Shown one piece after another: positions 19,688 to 29,533 of a stretch of 64,000 nt of DNA. This DNA is from Snodgrassella alvi SCGC AB-598-O02. Lineage in GTDB: Bacteria > Pseudomonadota > Gammaproteobacteria > Burkholderiales > Neisseriaceae. Under the pieces are notes generated by a model. That model made no database searches. It saw only the letters and a program-made list of their open reading frames with translations, and was not told where the DNA came from. The number at the start of each line of letters is the position of its first letter. Position 1 is the first letter of the stretch. Position numbers and translations under genes: made by a program. The DNA lies in assembly GCA_000725195.1 (NCBI GenBank), contig JAIL01000259.1, forward strand, positions 62,001-126,000, written 5' to 3'.

Positions 19688-21355
19688 TTAGCGAGTAACT
19701 GGTTTATAGCGAATGCGTTTAGGTTTGGCACCCTCCTCACCTAAACGACGTTTTTTATCTGCCTCGTATTCCTGATAGTTGCCATCAAAGAAAACCCATT
19801 TCGAATCCCCTTCTGCAGCCAGAATATGGGTTGCAATCCGATCCAGAAACCAGCGGTCATGTGAAACAACTAAGACACTACCGGCAAATTCAAGTAATGC
19901 ATCTTCCAGTGCCCGCAAAGTCTCAACATCCAGATCATTGGAAGGTTCGTCCAGTAGCAATACATTACCACCAGAAATCAAAGTTTTGGCCAAATGCAAC
20001 CGCCCCCGTTCACCACCAGATAATTTGCCTACCATTTTACTTTGATCACTGCCTTTAAAATTAAAGCGTCCCAAATAAGCACGGGCCGGGATTTCAAATT
20101 GTCCTACCTGAAGAATATCTCTTCCTTCGGCAATCTCATCAAACACACTTTTATCTTCATGCAAACCATGCCGGCTCTGATCAACCAGCGACATTTTTAC
20201 AGTTTGACCAATTTTGACCTGACCTGAATCAGATTGTTCTTGTCCAGTGATGAGCTTAAACAAAGTGGATTTACCAGCACCATTGGGACCTATTACACCA
20301 ACGATTGCACCGGGAGGAATTTTGAAACTTAAATCATCAATCAGTAATTTGTCACCATAGCTTTTGCTAACATTTACAAATTCAATTACTTCATTTCCTA
20401 ATCGTTCGGCCACCGGAATAAAAATTTCCTGCGTTTCATTCCGCTTTTGATATTCATAATTACTCATTTCTTCAAAACGCGCCAGACGAGCTTTCGATTT
20501 AGCCTGTCGACCTTTAGCATTCTGCCGTACCCATTCCAGCTCATGTTTCATGGCCTTAATTCTGGCAGCTTCTGCCTTAGCCTCATTTTGCAGGCGAGCT
20601 TCTTTTTGTTCCAACCATGAGCTGTAATTCCCTTTCCACGGAATACCTTGCCCGCGATCAAGCTCTAGTATCCATTCCGCTGCATTATCAAGAAAATAAC
20701 GATCATGCGTTACGGCAACAACCGTGCCGGGAAATCTGACTAAAAACTGTTCCAGCCACTCAACCGATTCTGCATCTAGATGGTTAGTTGGTTCATCCAG
20801 CAATAACATATCCGGTTTACTTAGTAATAATTTGCATAATGCCACGCGACGTTTTTCACCACCGGAAAGCGTACTGATTTTGGCATCCCAGTCAGGTAAG
20901 CGTAAGGCATCAGCAGCAATTTCCAGTTGATGCTCCATGTTATCACCGGCTCCAGCGGTAATAATCGCTTCCAGTCGTGCCTGTTCTTCTGCCAATGCTT
21001 CAAAATCTGCATCCGGTTCAGCATAAGCTGCATAGACTTCTTCCAGTCTTTTCTGTGCTCCGGCTACCTCACCCATTCCAGATTCCACTTCTTCACGGAC
21101 AGTTTTATTTGCGTCAAGTTGAGGTTCTTGAGGTAAATAACCAATCTTAATACCGCTCATAGGTACCGCTTCACCTTCAAATTCGGTATCTACGCCAGCC
21201 ATAATTTTTAAAACTGTAGACTTTCCGGCACCATTCAATCCCAGTAAACCAATTTTAGCGCCGGGAAAAAAAGATAAGGAAATATCTTTAATAATTTGTT
21301 TCTGTGGAGGCACAGTTTTGCTGACACGCAGCATAGAATAAACATATTGACTCAT
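19688..21355 (-). CDS. ettA: Energy-dependent translational throttle protein EttA
   Basis: ABC-F protein that binds the ribosomal E site and gates early elongation according to ATP/ADP level; cytoplasmic, no membrane part. It has 555 residues, as usual for EttA. Two ATPase domains: Walker A GLNGAGKST near 40 with LSGGEKRRVALC near 162, and GPNGAGKST near 355 with LSGGERGRLHLA near 445. Between the first P-loop and its signature lies the EttA arm region (90-140), and the linker that carries the P-site tRNA-interaction motif is near 255-300. It is divergent from dedA. Confidence 0.96.
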   Translation of the reverse strand: MSQYVYSMLRVSKTVPPQKQIIKDISLSFFPGAKIGLLGLNGAGKSTVLKIMAGVDTEFEGEAVPMSGIKIGYLPQEPQLDANKTVREEVESGMGEVAGAQKRLEEVYAAYAEPDADFEALAEEQARLEAIITAGAGDNMEHQLEIAADALRLPDWDAKISTLSGGEKRRVALCKLLLSKPDMLLLDEPTNHLDAESVEWLEQFLVRFPGTVVAVTHDRYFLDNAAEWILELDRGQGIPWKGNYSSWLEQKEARLQNEAKAEAARIKAMKHELEWVRQNAKGRQAKSKARLARFEEMSNYEYQKRNETQEIFIPVAERLGNEVIEFVNVSKSYGDKLLIDDLSFKIPPGAIVGVIGPNGAGKSTLFKLITGQEQSDSGQVKIGQTVKMSLVDQSRHGLHEDKSVFDEIAEGRDILQVGQFEIPARAYLGRFNFKGSDQSKMVGKLSGGERGRLHLAKTLISGGNVLLLDEPSNDLDVETLRALEDALLEFAGSVLVVSHDRWFLDRIATHILAAEGDSKWVFFDGNYQEYEADKKRRLGEEGAKPKRIRYKPVTR

Positions 21356-21506
21356 ATGATGTTATCTTTGGTAAGGTTATGCTTTCAGCAACAGCCGCTT
21401 TTCTCTGGCTGTCAACTCAAATAATTAATATTTTATCATGCAAATAAGACTTCCTGAGCCCAAGTTTGCGTTAAAATAAGGATTTTTATCATTTTCCCGA
21501 AAGTCT

Positions 21507-22157
21507 ATGGATTTTATCTCTGTTGTTATTGACTTTATATTACATATTGATCAACACCTGCAATTTCTGGTTACTCAATATGGCACATGGATTTATGCAA
21601 TTTTGTTTATGCTGATATTCTGTGAAACAGGTTTGGTGGTTACACCATTTTTACCGGGTGATTCTTTATTGTTTGCCGCCGGTAGTATAGCGGCAGTCGG
21701 CGAAATGAATGTTCATTTATTGGTACTGCTATTACTGATAGCAGCCATTATTGGTGATGCTGTCAATTTTGCTATAGGCAAATATTTTGGTGAACGGTTA
21801 TTTGCCAATCCGCAATCAAAGATTTTTAAACAAGTTTATTTGCATAAAACAGAAAATTTTTATCAGCAGCATGGTGGTAAAACCATAATTATTGCGCGGT
21901 TTATGCCAATTGTCCGTACTTTCGCCCCTTTTGTAGCTGGCATGGGGCATATGAATTATGCTCACTTTATTCGCTACAATTGTATTGGTGCAGTTATATG
22001 GGTTTTAATGTTCTCATATGCAGGTTATTTCTTTGGTAATTTGTCTTATATTAAAGAAAATTTATCTTTGGTTCTGATCACAATCATTGCTATGTCTTTG
22101 TTGCCGGCCATTATTGAGATCATCCGCCATAAACTAAGTAGTCACAAAAACATCTGA
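21507..22157 (+). CDS. DedA-family inner-membrane protein
   Basis: Integral membrane protein of 216 residues. DedA proteins are involved in lipid-carrier recycling (undecaprenyl phosphate flipping) and envelope homeostasis. Family motifs are present: the [19 protein letters not shown] segment near 38-56 and the [17 protein letters not shown] segment near 131-147, which carries the essential arginines. Four to five hydrophobic segments can be drawn. It lies 46 bases upstream of mutL and may share its transcript. The paralog (DedA, YqjA or YohD type) cannot be decided by eye. Confidence 0.9.
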   Translation: MDFISVVIDFILHIDQHLQFLVTQYGTWIYAILFMLIFCETGLVVTPFLPGDSLLFAAGSIAAVGEMNVHLLVLLLLIAAIIGDAVNFAIGKYFGERLFANPQSKIFKQVYLHKTENFYQQHGGKTIIIARFMPIVRTFAPFVAGMGHMNYAHFIRYNCIGAVIWVLMFSYAGYFFGNLSYIKENLSLVLITIIAMSLLPAIIEIIRHKLSSHKNI

Positions 22158-22203
22158 GTCTGTTTTTCAGTTCTCTGACATTTGCTTACATTACAGGTTG
22201 ATC

Positions 22204-24132
22204 ATGACTCAAATCCATTTATTGCCCGACCATCTTATTAATCAGATTGCTGCAGGTGAAGTGATTGAACGTCCGGCTAACGCTTTAAAAGAAATAATTG
22301 AAAATAGTCTGGATGCTAAAGCTACCAGCATTAATATTCAATTGGAGAGCGGTGGAATAAAAAGGTTATCTGTCACTGACAATGGTATGGGCATGAATGA
22401 AGAAGATGTTTCCCTTGCTTTACAACGCCATGCCACTAGCAAAATTCGTTCGCTAGAGGATCTAGAAAAAGTTGTCAGCATGGGATTTCGTGGTGAAGGT
22501 CTAGCCAGTATTGCATCAGTAAGTCGTCTTACCCTTACCAGCCGTCCGGTAGAAGCTAAATACGCTACCCAGGTCTATGCTGAAGATGGAAAGCAAAGCG
22601 CAGTCAAAGCTGCTGCTCATGCCCCGGGAACATCCGTAGAAGTAGTTGAACTATTTTTTAATACACCAGCCAGAAGACAGTTTCTGAAATCAATCAGTAC
22701 GGAATTTGCTCATTGTCGCACTATGGTAGAAAGACTAGCGATAGCTAATCCAGATGTGGCTTTCACCTTAACTCATAATGATAAAAATATTTTAAGCTTG
22801 CCTGCACAGCCATTAACTGCACGTTGTGCCACCATCATGGGTGAAGATTTTATTGCCGCCAGTCTCCCTGTTGATGAAACCATTGATGGCATTCGTTTGC
22901 ACGGATTGATCGCCAAACCTACCTTTGCACAAGGGAAAACCAGTCAGCAATATATTTTTGTCAATAATCGCTTTGTACGCGATAAAGTGATTTTGCATGC
23001 TGTCAAACAGGCTTACCATGACGTTTTACATTTGGCACAAACACCGGTTTTTGTTTTATTTCTCACGCTACCTCCAGCAGAAGTTGATGCCAATATCCAC
23101 CCCACCAAAACTGAGGTTCGTTTTCGACATAGTCAGGCCATCCATCAATTGGTTTTTCATACTTTAAATAAATATTTAGCAAACACCAATGCAAAGCATA
23201 CAGAATCTATATCTCAGCCAGATAAAGTGCTAAACGATATCATGCACAAACAGCCAGAAGCTGTACAACGTTTATTTACTGCTGCACAATCTGCTCAGAA
23301 TAAAATTCCATCACAAGCACCAGCGCCCTATCGTATGAGTCGACCACCTGTACAAAGTCCATTAAGTTTAAAAGAGACGCAAAGTGCTTTAAAAACTTAT
23401 GCTCAGCTTTATCAGAATGAATCGACCGCAAATCAGGAACAATATAATGTCGCAAAACTATTAGATAGTGAATTAGACCATTTGGAGCAATCGCAAGGTA
23501 TAACTCAAATCCCGCAAAATGACGAGACTAGCGAATCTAATGCAGTCATACCGCCGCTGGGTTATGCCATCGCTCAATTACTGGATATCTATATTCTTGC
23601 CCAAACGACTGATGCCTTAATCCTAGTGGATATGCACGCATCGGCGGAACGGGTTAACTATGAAAAAATGAAACAACAACGTCAGCAAAATGGTCAGGTA
23701 TCCAGTCAAGCATTACTGATACCAGTAAGTTTTTGCGGCAGTAATGAAGAAATAGCTACAGTTGCAGAATTCAGTAAGCAATTAAAAGATTATGGTTTAG
23801 ATGTAACTGTTCAAGAGCAAAATATCGTCATTCACAGCGTACCAGCAATGCTGATTAAAAGTAATATTAAAAAACTTCTCCAGAAAGTTTTGGCGGATAT
23901 GATGCAATTTGGCAGTAGCAATATTATTCAGGAGCAGGAAAACCATATTCTTTCAACTCTTGCTTGCCATGGTTCGGTTCGCGCCGGTCGAAAATTAACT
24001 TTACCAGAAATGAATGCACTTTTACGCGAAATGGAACAAACTGAGCGTGCTAATCAATGCAATCATGGACGGCCAACTTGGGTGAAATTGCGCTTGGAAG
24101 ATTTAGATGCCTTATTTTTAAGAGGACAATAA
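22204..24132 (+). CDS. mutL: DNA mismatch repair protein MutL
   Basis: Mismatch-repair matchmaker and ATPase, 642 residues from ATG 22204. A TTG two codons upstream is not used. The GHKL ATPase domain (1-330) has ENSLDAKA, DNGMGM and GFRGEGLASI. After a variable linker (330-450), the dimerisation domain carries the endonuclease motif DMHASAERVNYE near 478, matching D-M-H-A-x2-E-x4-E, plus CHGSVRAG and CNHGRP near the end. MutL of this type nicks DNA itself, as expected in organisms without MutH. Probably co-transcribed with dedA; a strong terminator follows. Confidence 0.97.
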   Translation: MTQIHLLPDHLINQIAAGEVIERPANALKEIIENSLDAKATSINIQLESGGIKRLSVTDNGMGMNEEDVSLALQRHATSKIRSLEDLEKVVSMGFRGEGLASIASVSRLTLTSRPVEAKYATQVYAEDGKQSAVKAAAHAPGTSVEVVELFFNTPARRQFLKSISTEFAHCRTMVERLAIANPDVAFTLTHNDKNILSLPAQPLTARCATIMGEDFIAASLPVDETIDGIRLHGLIAKPTFAQGKTSQQYIFVNNRFVRDKVILHAVKQAYHDVLHLAQTPVFVLFLTLPPAEVDANIHPTKTEVRFRHSQAIHQLVFHTLNKYLANTNAKHTESISQPDKVLNDIMHKQPEAVQRLFTAAQSAQNKIPSQAPAPYRMSRPPVQSPLSLKETQSALKTYAQLYQNESTANQEQYNVAKLLDSELDHLEQSQGITQIPQNDETSESNAVIPPLGYAIAQLLDIYILAQTTDALILVDMHASAERVNYEKMKQQRQQNGQVSSQALLIPVSFCGSNEEIATVAEFSKQLKDYGLDVTVQEQNIVIHSVPAMLIKSNIKKLLQKVLADMMQFGSSNIIQEQENHILSTLACHGSVRAGRKLTLPEMNALLREMEQTERANQCNHGRPTWVKLRLEDLDALFLRGQ

Positions 24133-24289
24133 TCATACCACTTCCATTTAATGCCAGTATTGATTATTAATGAGTACAATTTTTTACTGTCGTAAAAAAA
24201 TTTTAATAAAAACCCTTGATATATATTTGTTCTAATAAACATATTTGGCAACAATTATTTTTCTTCCACCCGGCAATTTTACAATTAAC

Positions 24290-24330
24290 AAATCCCTTTC
24301 AAATCTATGATGAAAGGGATTTTTATTTTA
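24290..24330 (+). terminator. Rho-independent terminator between mutL and the DUF945 gene
   Basis: AAATCCCTTTCA pairs with TGAAAGGGATTT around a 9-base loop, followed by TTATTTTATT. It probably works for both converging genes. Confidence 0.85.
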
Positions 24331-24363
24331 TTAAAAATCAGTATTTTATATTTATTGGTAAAA

Positions 24364-25956
24364 TCAGGATCGAACAGAAGATGCAGAGCTAGCCGGAGCA
24401 TAAGCATCCCAATCCGGCTGATCAGAAAAATCATCTGGTTGTTCTAAAGTAAAGCCTTTTCCGTTAAGTAAAAGTTTACCATTTTTTAATTTCAAATGGG
24501 TTTTCAGCACACCATTTTCTACCACGATGAATCCACGCGAACGCATAGATTTAACCACACTATCGATCATCAGACGAATCGTCTGATCGATATCTTCCAG
24601 TGCCTCTACTCCGCCAGCATTTTCATCAACTGTAAATAAAGAACGAGCCTGCGTAACCGCAACATTTTCAAGCAATGCCTGAGGTACAGCAAAATCCATT
24701 TCAGATTCAGTTTTGTTTAACATCAGGCTTAATTGCTGTAAATCATTAGCTACAAGATTTTTAAAGGTTAAATAGCCATGTACATCCACTACACCCTGTG
24801 GCATTTCTAATTTAAAACTATTTAATCTTAACAATGGGCTATTGGTAAACAATCCTAGGCCTTCGTTTCTTACAGCAGCCACTATGGCATTTCTTAACTC
24901 TTCATTGTTTAATTTTTGGGTTGAAAGCAGGGTAATTTTATTTTTCAGTGCTGCCAGACTTGCTGCATCCAAATGCTCAGCAGAAACATCAATATTCAAT
25001 GGACCATAATTATCACTACCATAATGTAATTTGGCAAATCCAAATTTACCATTACTATTTATCCATTTATCTTGCTCAGATGTTTTTGTCGAAAAGTTTA
25101 AATCCTCTACCGCAATTTTAGCAGGCATGGAACTGCCGGTTGGGTTGATAAAAGCACCAATCTGTAAATCAGTGACCAGATTAACTAACTGATCTAGACG
25201 TATAGAAGAGTCACCAGTATCTTGCCATTCAAATTCCATATTTTTGATATGCAAATTACTGCTACCCAGAGAAATATCAGTATGACCATTTTCAGTGTGA
25301 CTATTCAACTGCAGATTTTCATAAGACACTTTGCCTTTATCTGCCAGAATGACATTTAATCCCAAGCTATTTGTGTGACTGTCATAACTATCGAAACCCT
25401 GAGTGTAATCGATTGTAGATTCGAGTCCGAGCCAATTAATCTTAATACCGGATAATTCTTCATAATTAAATTTAGGAATAATCAAGTGCATCTTTCCGCT
25501 ACCAGAAAGATTAATGGTATTTTCCAGCTTAACAGGTGGTTCCTGACCAAAAAAACGTGCCAGAATTTGTTTCGCTTGTGGAGTGTATTGAAATTCTGTA
25601 TTGACATACGCACGTACAGGACGAATTCCATTAGCAAACAAACCATGACTGACATGATTAATAATGGTGATTGGTTGCTGCAAGACAGTTCGAACATTAT
25701 CTGGTAACTGTTGCTGAATACCAGCTAAAAATGTGGGCTTAAAACGCACTTGCATGGTTTCTTCAGAGGTAAACCAGCCACGTTGATATTCATGCTTTTC
25801 TACAGTCAGAAATGCATTTTTAGAAAGTAAAATTCGCTGCTCTTTCAGACTTTGCTGTGCTTTAATACCTAAATAATAGGGTAAGGCTAGCAAAATTAGA
25901 ATAAGAACAAGCACAATTGTACTGATAACAGCTAATATACGTTTATTCATGCTCAA
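24364..25956 (-). CDS. DUF945 (YdgA-like) envelope protein
   Basis: Protein of 530 residues with one N-terminal membrane segment (about 7-27) followed by a long soluble region. It matches the DUF945/YdgA family: an early KAQQSLKEQ segment and an EYQRGWFTS motif near 57-65, then a beta-rich, low-cysteine body. Family members sit in the inner membrane facing the periplasm; no biochemical function is established. There is no operon partner: the SpoU methyltransferase upstream ends 44 bases away. Confidence 0.8.
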   Translation of the reverse strand: MSMNKRILAVISTIVLVLILILLALPYYLGIKAQQSLKEQRILLSKNAFLTVEKHEYQRGWFTSEETMQVRFKPTFLAGIQQQLPDNVRTVLQQPITIINHVSHGLFANGIRPVRAYVNTEFQYTPQAKQILARFFGQEPPVKLENTINLSGSGKMHLIIPKFNYEELSGIKINWLGLESTIDYTQGFDSYDSHTNSLGLNVILADKGKVSYENLQLNSHTENGHTDISLGSSNLHIKNMEFEWQDTGDSSIRLDQLVNLVTDLQIGAFINPTGSSMPAKIAVEDLNFSTKTSEQDKWINSNGKFGFAKLHYGSDNYGPLNIDVSAEHLDAASLAALKNKITLLSTQKLNNEELRNAIVAAVRNEGLGLFTNSPLLRLNSFKLEMPQGVVDVHGYLTFKNLVANDLQQLSLMLNKTESEMDFAVPQALLENVAVTQARSLFTVDENAGGVEALEDIDQTIRLMIDSVVKSMRSRGFIVVENGVLKTHLKLKNGKLLLNGKGFTLEQPDDFSDQPDWDAYAPASSASSVRS

Positions 25957-25999
25957 AACATCTTATGTTTGCATTTTTATTGAAGATGGCAGGATAACA

Positions 26000-26803
26000 T
26001 CAATCGGCTATTTTGTCCGCTGCATTACGTTGTCGAAACTGCTCAAACAGACAAACTGTAGCCGCCATTGCCACATTTAACGATTCTGTTGCCCCTGCCA
26101 TAGGAATTCTGACATGTCGGGTAACAACTTGTAGTATTTCTGCACTTAATCCGCTACCTTCATTGCCAAATAACCACCCGGCTGGTTGCTGTAAATCTAA
26201 ATCATATAAATTGCATGATTCAGAGCTAAGTACAGTTGCATAAATATTGCAAGTATATCCCGTTATCCATTCAGTTAAACTTGGCACTGTCAAAATGTGC
26301 AGAAAAGCATGGGCGCCCATAGCTGCTCGTACCACTTTAGGAGACCAGACATCACAGCAATCCTTACTAAGCACAATTTGGCTGATACCAGAAGCCAATG
26401 CTGTACGTAAAATCGTGCCAACATTTCCCGGATCCTGAATACGTTCTAACATAACCACATCTTGATTTTGAGAGACTGTATGATGATTTATCACGTCCAC
26501 TAAAGCAATAGGCTCATGAGATTCGGTTAAATCACTGATTTTTGCTAAAAGATGATCTGCTATTAATATTATCTTATCATTGGTGACTTTAGTCATTAAG
26601 GTTTGGATATGTGGCTCAGAAATACGACTATGCGGCACATACATATTCTGAATGGTATAACCTGCTTGTATAAAAGTTTCAATTAGATGAATTCCTTCCA
26701 GCGTAGCCACATGATGTTTTTGTCGATACCGATTTTGACTGATCAGTTTGATAAGGTGCTTGATTTCTTGGTTATGGGCAGATTCAATATATTTATAGTT
26801 CAT
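26000..26803 (-). CDS. SpoU/TrmH-family RNA 2'-O-methyltransferase
   Basis: S-adenosylmethionine-dependent RNA methyltransferase of 267 residues. The N-terminal part (1-90) carries the substrate-binding region that begins with a HVATLEGIHLIE segment. The catalytic SPOUT domain follows, with its three motifs: ERIQDPGNVGTILRTA near 117, FGNEGSGLS near 217, and IPMAGATESLNVAMAATV near 235, which forms the trefoil-knot cofactor pocket. The target nucleotide (rRNA or tRNA) cannot be told from sequence. Apparently monocistronic. Confidence 0.88.
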   Translation of the reverse strand: MNYKYIESAHNQEIKHLIKLISQNRYRQKHHVATLEGIHLIETFIQAGYTIQNMYVPHSRISEPHIQTLMTKVTNDKIILIADHLLAKISDLTESHEPIALVDVINHHTVSQNQDVVMLERIQDPGNVGTILRTALASGISQIVLSKDCCDVWSPKVVRAAMGAHAFLHILTVPSLTEWITGYTCNIYATVLSSESCNLYDLDLQQPAGWLFGNEGSGLSAEILQVVTRHVRIPMAGATESLNVAMAATVCLFEQFRQRNAADKIAD

Positions 26804-26976
26804 TTGGTAAGGATGTTTTCTCTTAAGCCTGAACAGGGCTATTATGATTGAACTGGAAATGATTTATTTTACACTACAGTATCAACAGCAAATACCAGCC
26901 ACCTAAACAAATATGATATTTTCAATCTGTACCAAATGGTTTAAATGGCGGATATTTTGCTGTTTTCATCAGATCT

Positions 26977-27975
26977 TCATGCTTTTGCATGCTGATTTAT
27001 AATCGTAGAGATTTCATTAATCGTTGTCAGAGTACGTATCGTATTAAATAATGTAGCAGCTTCTGGATAAGTTAATTTAAGCATAGCTAACCATTGCTTC
27101 AGGCGTGCTATGGGATATTTATTACTTGCCTGTGCACGTAAACAACAAATTTTAAAAAATTCAGCAATCAATTCAACTATTTCTTGCCATGGCATTGGGT
27201 CAATCAAATTACCGTTATTATAGGCGGCAATTTGTCGGGCCAGATCTGGTCTTTGCACTGCTCCACGTCCTAGCATGACATGTTTACACTCACTAATCAT
27301 CCTTATATTCTGATAATCAGCCAGTGTAAACACATCTCCATTGGCAACCACTGGTATGGAGATATTATTTTTGATCCGCGCGATCCATTCCCAATGTGCT
27401 GGAGGTTTATAGCCTTCTAATTTAGTACGGGCATGTACTGTAAGCAACTGTGCTCCACCCTGTTCTATGGCCTGAGCACACGCAATAGCTTGAGTTTTAT
27501 CTTCATAACCTAAACGCATTTTAGCGCTTAAGATAACATTTTCTGGAATAGTTTTACGAACGGTACGGACAATCTCTTCGATAAGCTTTGGTGTACGAAG
27601 TAAAATGGCACCACCGGCATGCTGATTGACAGTAGGTGCCGGACAACCAAAGTTCAGGTCAATCTGTTTTGCACCCAGCTTAATCACATTGAGAGCATTA
27701 CGAGCGATATTTACTGCATCGCTACCCAGTAATTGTACAATTACTGGTGTACCAGCCTGCGTTTTATTGGCCTGAGCTAACTCGGGCATATATTTTATCC
27801 ACGTGGTACGATGATGAACGGTATGTGTGATACGAACAAATTCAGTCACACATCCGTCGTAACCACCAATACGGGTTAATAAATCACGCATCTGTGCATC
27901 AATTAATCCTTGCATGGGTGCCAGAAATAATTGCGCATGACTGGTTTTAGGTTGCTCAGCAAACAAAGCCATCAA
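26977..27975 (-). CDS. dusC: tRNA-dihydrouridine synthase, DusC type
   Basis: Flavin enzyme that reduces uridine to dihydrouridine in tRNA. It has 332 residues. The opening LAPMQGLIDAQMRDLL, the VTEFVRIT segment near 43, the active-site Cys in LNFGCPAPTVNQHAGG near 110, and the FMN-binding AKMRLGYED and VVANGDVF blocks are all present. The MQG (instead of MAG/MEG) near the start and the short C-terminal domain point to DusC. The first ATG is at 27972; it lies only about 30 bases from a terminator-like stem, and no good ribosome site is seen. Confidence 0.88.
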   Translation of the reverse strand: MMALFAEQPKTSHAQLFLAPMQGLIDAQMRDLLTRIGGYDGCVTEFVRITHTVHHRTTWIKYMPELAQANKTQAGTPVIVQLLGSDAVNIARNALNVIKLGAKQIDLNFGCPAPTVNQHAGGAILLRTPKLIEEIVRTVRKTIPENVILSAKMRLGYEDKTQAIACAQAIEQGGAQLLTVHARTKLEGYKPPAHWEWIARIKNNISIPVVANGDVFTLADYQNIRMISECKHVMLGRGAVQRPDLARQIAAYNNGNLIDPMPWQEIVELIAEFFKICCLRAQASNKYPIARLKQWLAMLKLTYPEAATLFNTIRTLTTINEISTIINQHAKA

Positions 27976-27989
27976 ATAAAAATCAGCAA

Positions 27990-28027
27990 TTCAAAAAATA
28001 ACGCAATTTGTCATTAAACAAATTGCG
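27990..28027 (-). terminator. Rho-independent terminator after the PAS/PhnD-like operon
   Basis: CGCAATTTG pairs with CAAATTGCG around an 8-base loop; on the minus strand TTATTTTTT follows. It lies between the PhnD-like gene and dusC. Confidence 0.8.
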
Positions 28028-28064
28028 CGTTGCATTATAACTGAAAAATAAATTCTAGTATGAT

Positions 28065-28814
28065 TTAATCACGTAAAGTTTCAATTATATCAATCAAAAA
28101 TTCTATATCTTCCTGACTCATAACAGTAAAACCATTCTTTAGTCCCAGATCATCTAAAATAGTCTGACCGTCATCAGATTGGTTTAGTGTGCAGAAAGCT
28201 TGCTGCAACATTTCCAGCATAGTTGCTTGTCTTGGATGGATTAATACCACATGATTTAAATCACGAATTTTACTTTCCATCAAAGTAGTCAGATTACTGC
28301 GGGTAAAATCGGTCAGTTTTTTATAAGCTGAAGCTAAAAATAGACCGATATGACCACGTTTTTTGATCAGACCATTAGCTAAGGCAGCAAATGAATCGGA
28401 TTTTTGCCAAACAAGATCTTTTTCTTCAATATCTACTGATTCCAGTAATCGTAAAGCCAATAATTTAACATCATAGTATTCTGTAGCAAGTACAGTCATT
28501 CCTTTTTTGACATCATCCAGTTTTTTTATCGGAAATTCAGCAGAACTGGCAATTACAATTTCATCATAGATATTTACCGGTTGCGCTACCGCCAAATAAC
28601 CCAATTCGCGTATCAGCTTTGCTGCATCAAATGGATTAGCATAGATAATATCTACTTTGTCTTGATCAATTTCATTCTGTTCCTCAGTTGAATTAGCCGG
28701 TAAGAGCAAATGAATATTGACATCAAGCATTTTTTGCAAACGGGCATTCATAAAATGCCAGCCGGCAAAATATTCAGGAGGGAAATCTGGAGCAATGAGA
28801 AAATTGATGGTCAT
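28065..28814 (-). CDS. Cytosolic PhnD/SsuA-like substrate-binding protein
   Basis: Protein of 249 residues that resembles the periplasmic binding proteins of phosphonate transporters (PhnD): an N-terminal IAPDFPPEYFAGW segment, VDIIYANPFDAAKLI near 50-65, the hinge region KKGMTVLATEYYDVKLLA near 105-122, and a second lobe. It has no signal peptide and no lipobox, and no ABC permease or ATPase is near. A role as a soluble ligand sensor in the cytoplasm is inferred. Its ATG overlaps the stop of the PAS gene by one base (TGATG), so the two are probably translated together and may work together. Confidence 0.75.
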   Translation of the reverse strand: MTINFLIAPDFPPEYFAGWHFMNARLQKMLDVNIHLLLPANSTEEQNEIDQDKVDIIYANPFDAAKLIRELGYLAVAQPVNIYDEIVIASSAEFPIKKLDDVKKGMTVLATEYYDVKLLALRLLESVDIEEKDLVWQKSDSFAALANGLIKKRGHIGLFLASAYKKLTDFTRSNLTTLMESKIRDLNHVVLIHPRQATMLEMLQQAFCTLNQSDDGQTILDDLGLKNGFTVMSQEDIEFLIDIIETLRD

Positions 28815-29302
28815 CAGTTTCCTCGCTCTGCTTTTAATAAATCTGCATATAGTGCCTGCATTTCTGTAACCTTACTCAAAGATGGCTTACGTCGTACTGA
28901 TGTATAACCTTTGATTTTACCCTCGCGAATATTAGGAATGATGGTAGCATAAACCCAATAAAAACCACCATCTTTACGCAGGTTTTTCACATAACCATGC
29001 CATTTCTGACCAGTCTGAACGGTATCCCATAAATCCTTATAAGCAACCCTAGGCATATCAGGATGACGTAAAATATAATGTTCAGCTCCCATTAATTCAT
29101 CACGATCCCAGCCACTCATCTGTACAAATACTTCATTAGCATGAGTAATCACGCCTTCTAAATCAGTAGTAGAAGTAATCAGACATCCATCGGGAAACTG
29201 CGTTTCGACATCGGTGCAATAAACAGTTCGTTTGACGCCATCATAATAGGTTAACTCAAACGTACGGTGAGCGATTTCAGGTTCTTGCATTGGTAATATC
29301 AT
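28814..29302 (-). CDS. Stand-alone PAS-domain protein (Aer-like)
   Basis: Small signalling protein, 162 residues, consisting of a single PAS domain. It resembles the PAS part of the aerotaxis receptor Aer and of similar redox sensors: FPDGCLITSTTDLEGVITHAN near 37-57, FVQMSGWDRDELMG near 58-71, HPDMPRVAYKDLW near 79-91, and WHGYVKNLRKDGGFYWV near 98-114. Aer-type PAS domains bind FAD; flavin here is likely but not shown. No kinase, methyl-accepting or GGDEF domain follows, so the output must pass through a partner. The next gene overlaps by one base. A perfect FNR-type box lies about 120 bases upstream. Confidence 0.82.
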   Translation of the reverse strand: MILPMQEPEIAHRTFELTYYDGVKRTVYCTDVETQFPDGCLITSTTDLEGVITHANEVFVQMSGWDRDELMGAEHYILRHPDMPRVAYKDLWDTVQTGQKWHGYVKNLRKDGGFYWVYATIIPNIREGKIKGYTSVRRKPSLSKVTEMQALYADLLKAERGN

Positions 29303-29422
29303 TATAACTCCATGATCAATTGATGATTAGTATTTAATTTAACAATTGATAATGCATATTGCACTTAATTAGCAAATAAAACAATAAATTTATTCTTTTT
29401 AACAAAAAAACTTATTGTCATA

Positions 29423-29436
29423 TTGATTAAGATCAA
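29423..29436. promoter_or_regulatory. Perfect FNR/Anr-type box upstream of the PAS gene
   Basis: TTGATTAAGATCAA matches the FNR consensus TTGAT-N4-ATCAA without mismatch. The centre is about 127 bases before the PAS start codon. Since rluB ends at 29534, the box is in the PAS promoter region, which suggests control of the PAS/PhnD-like pair by oxygen. Confidence 0.7.
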
Positions 29437-29533
29437 TTTAAAATTGTTATTTGACAGGTGAATATCTTACTTTATCTAAAATAAATAATCCACTCATTTT
29501 ATATAATACCTACCAAATAATAAATTCAGGCTA

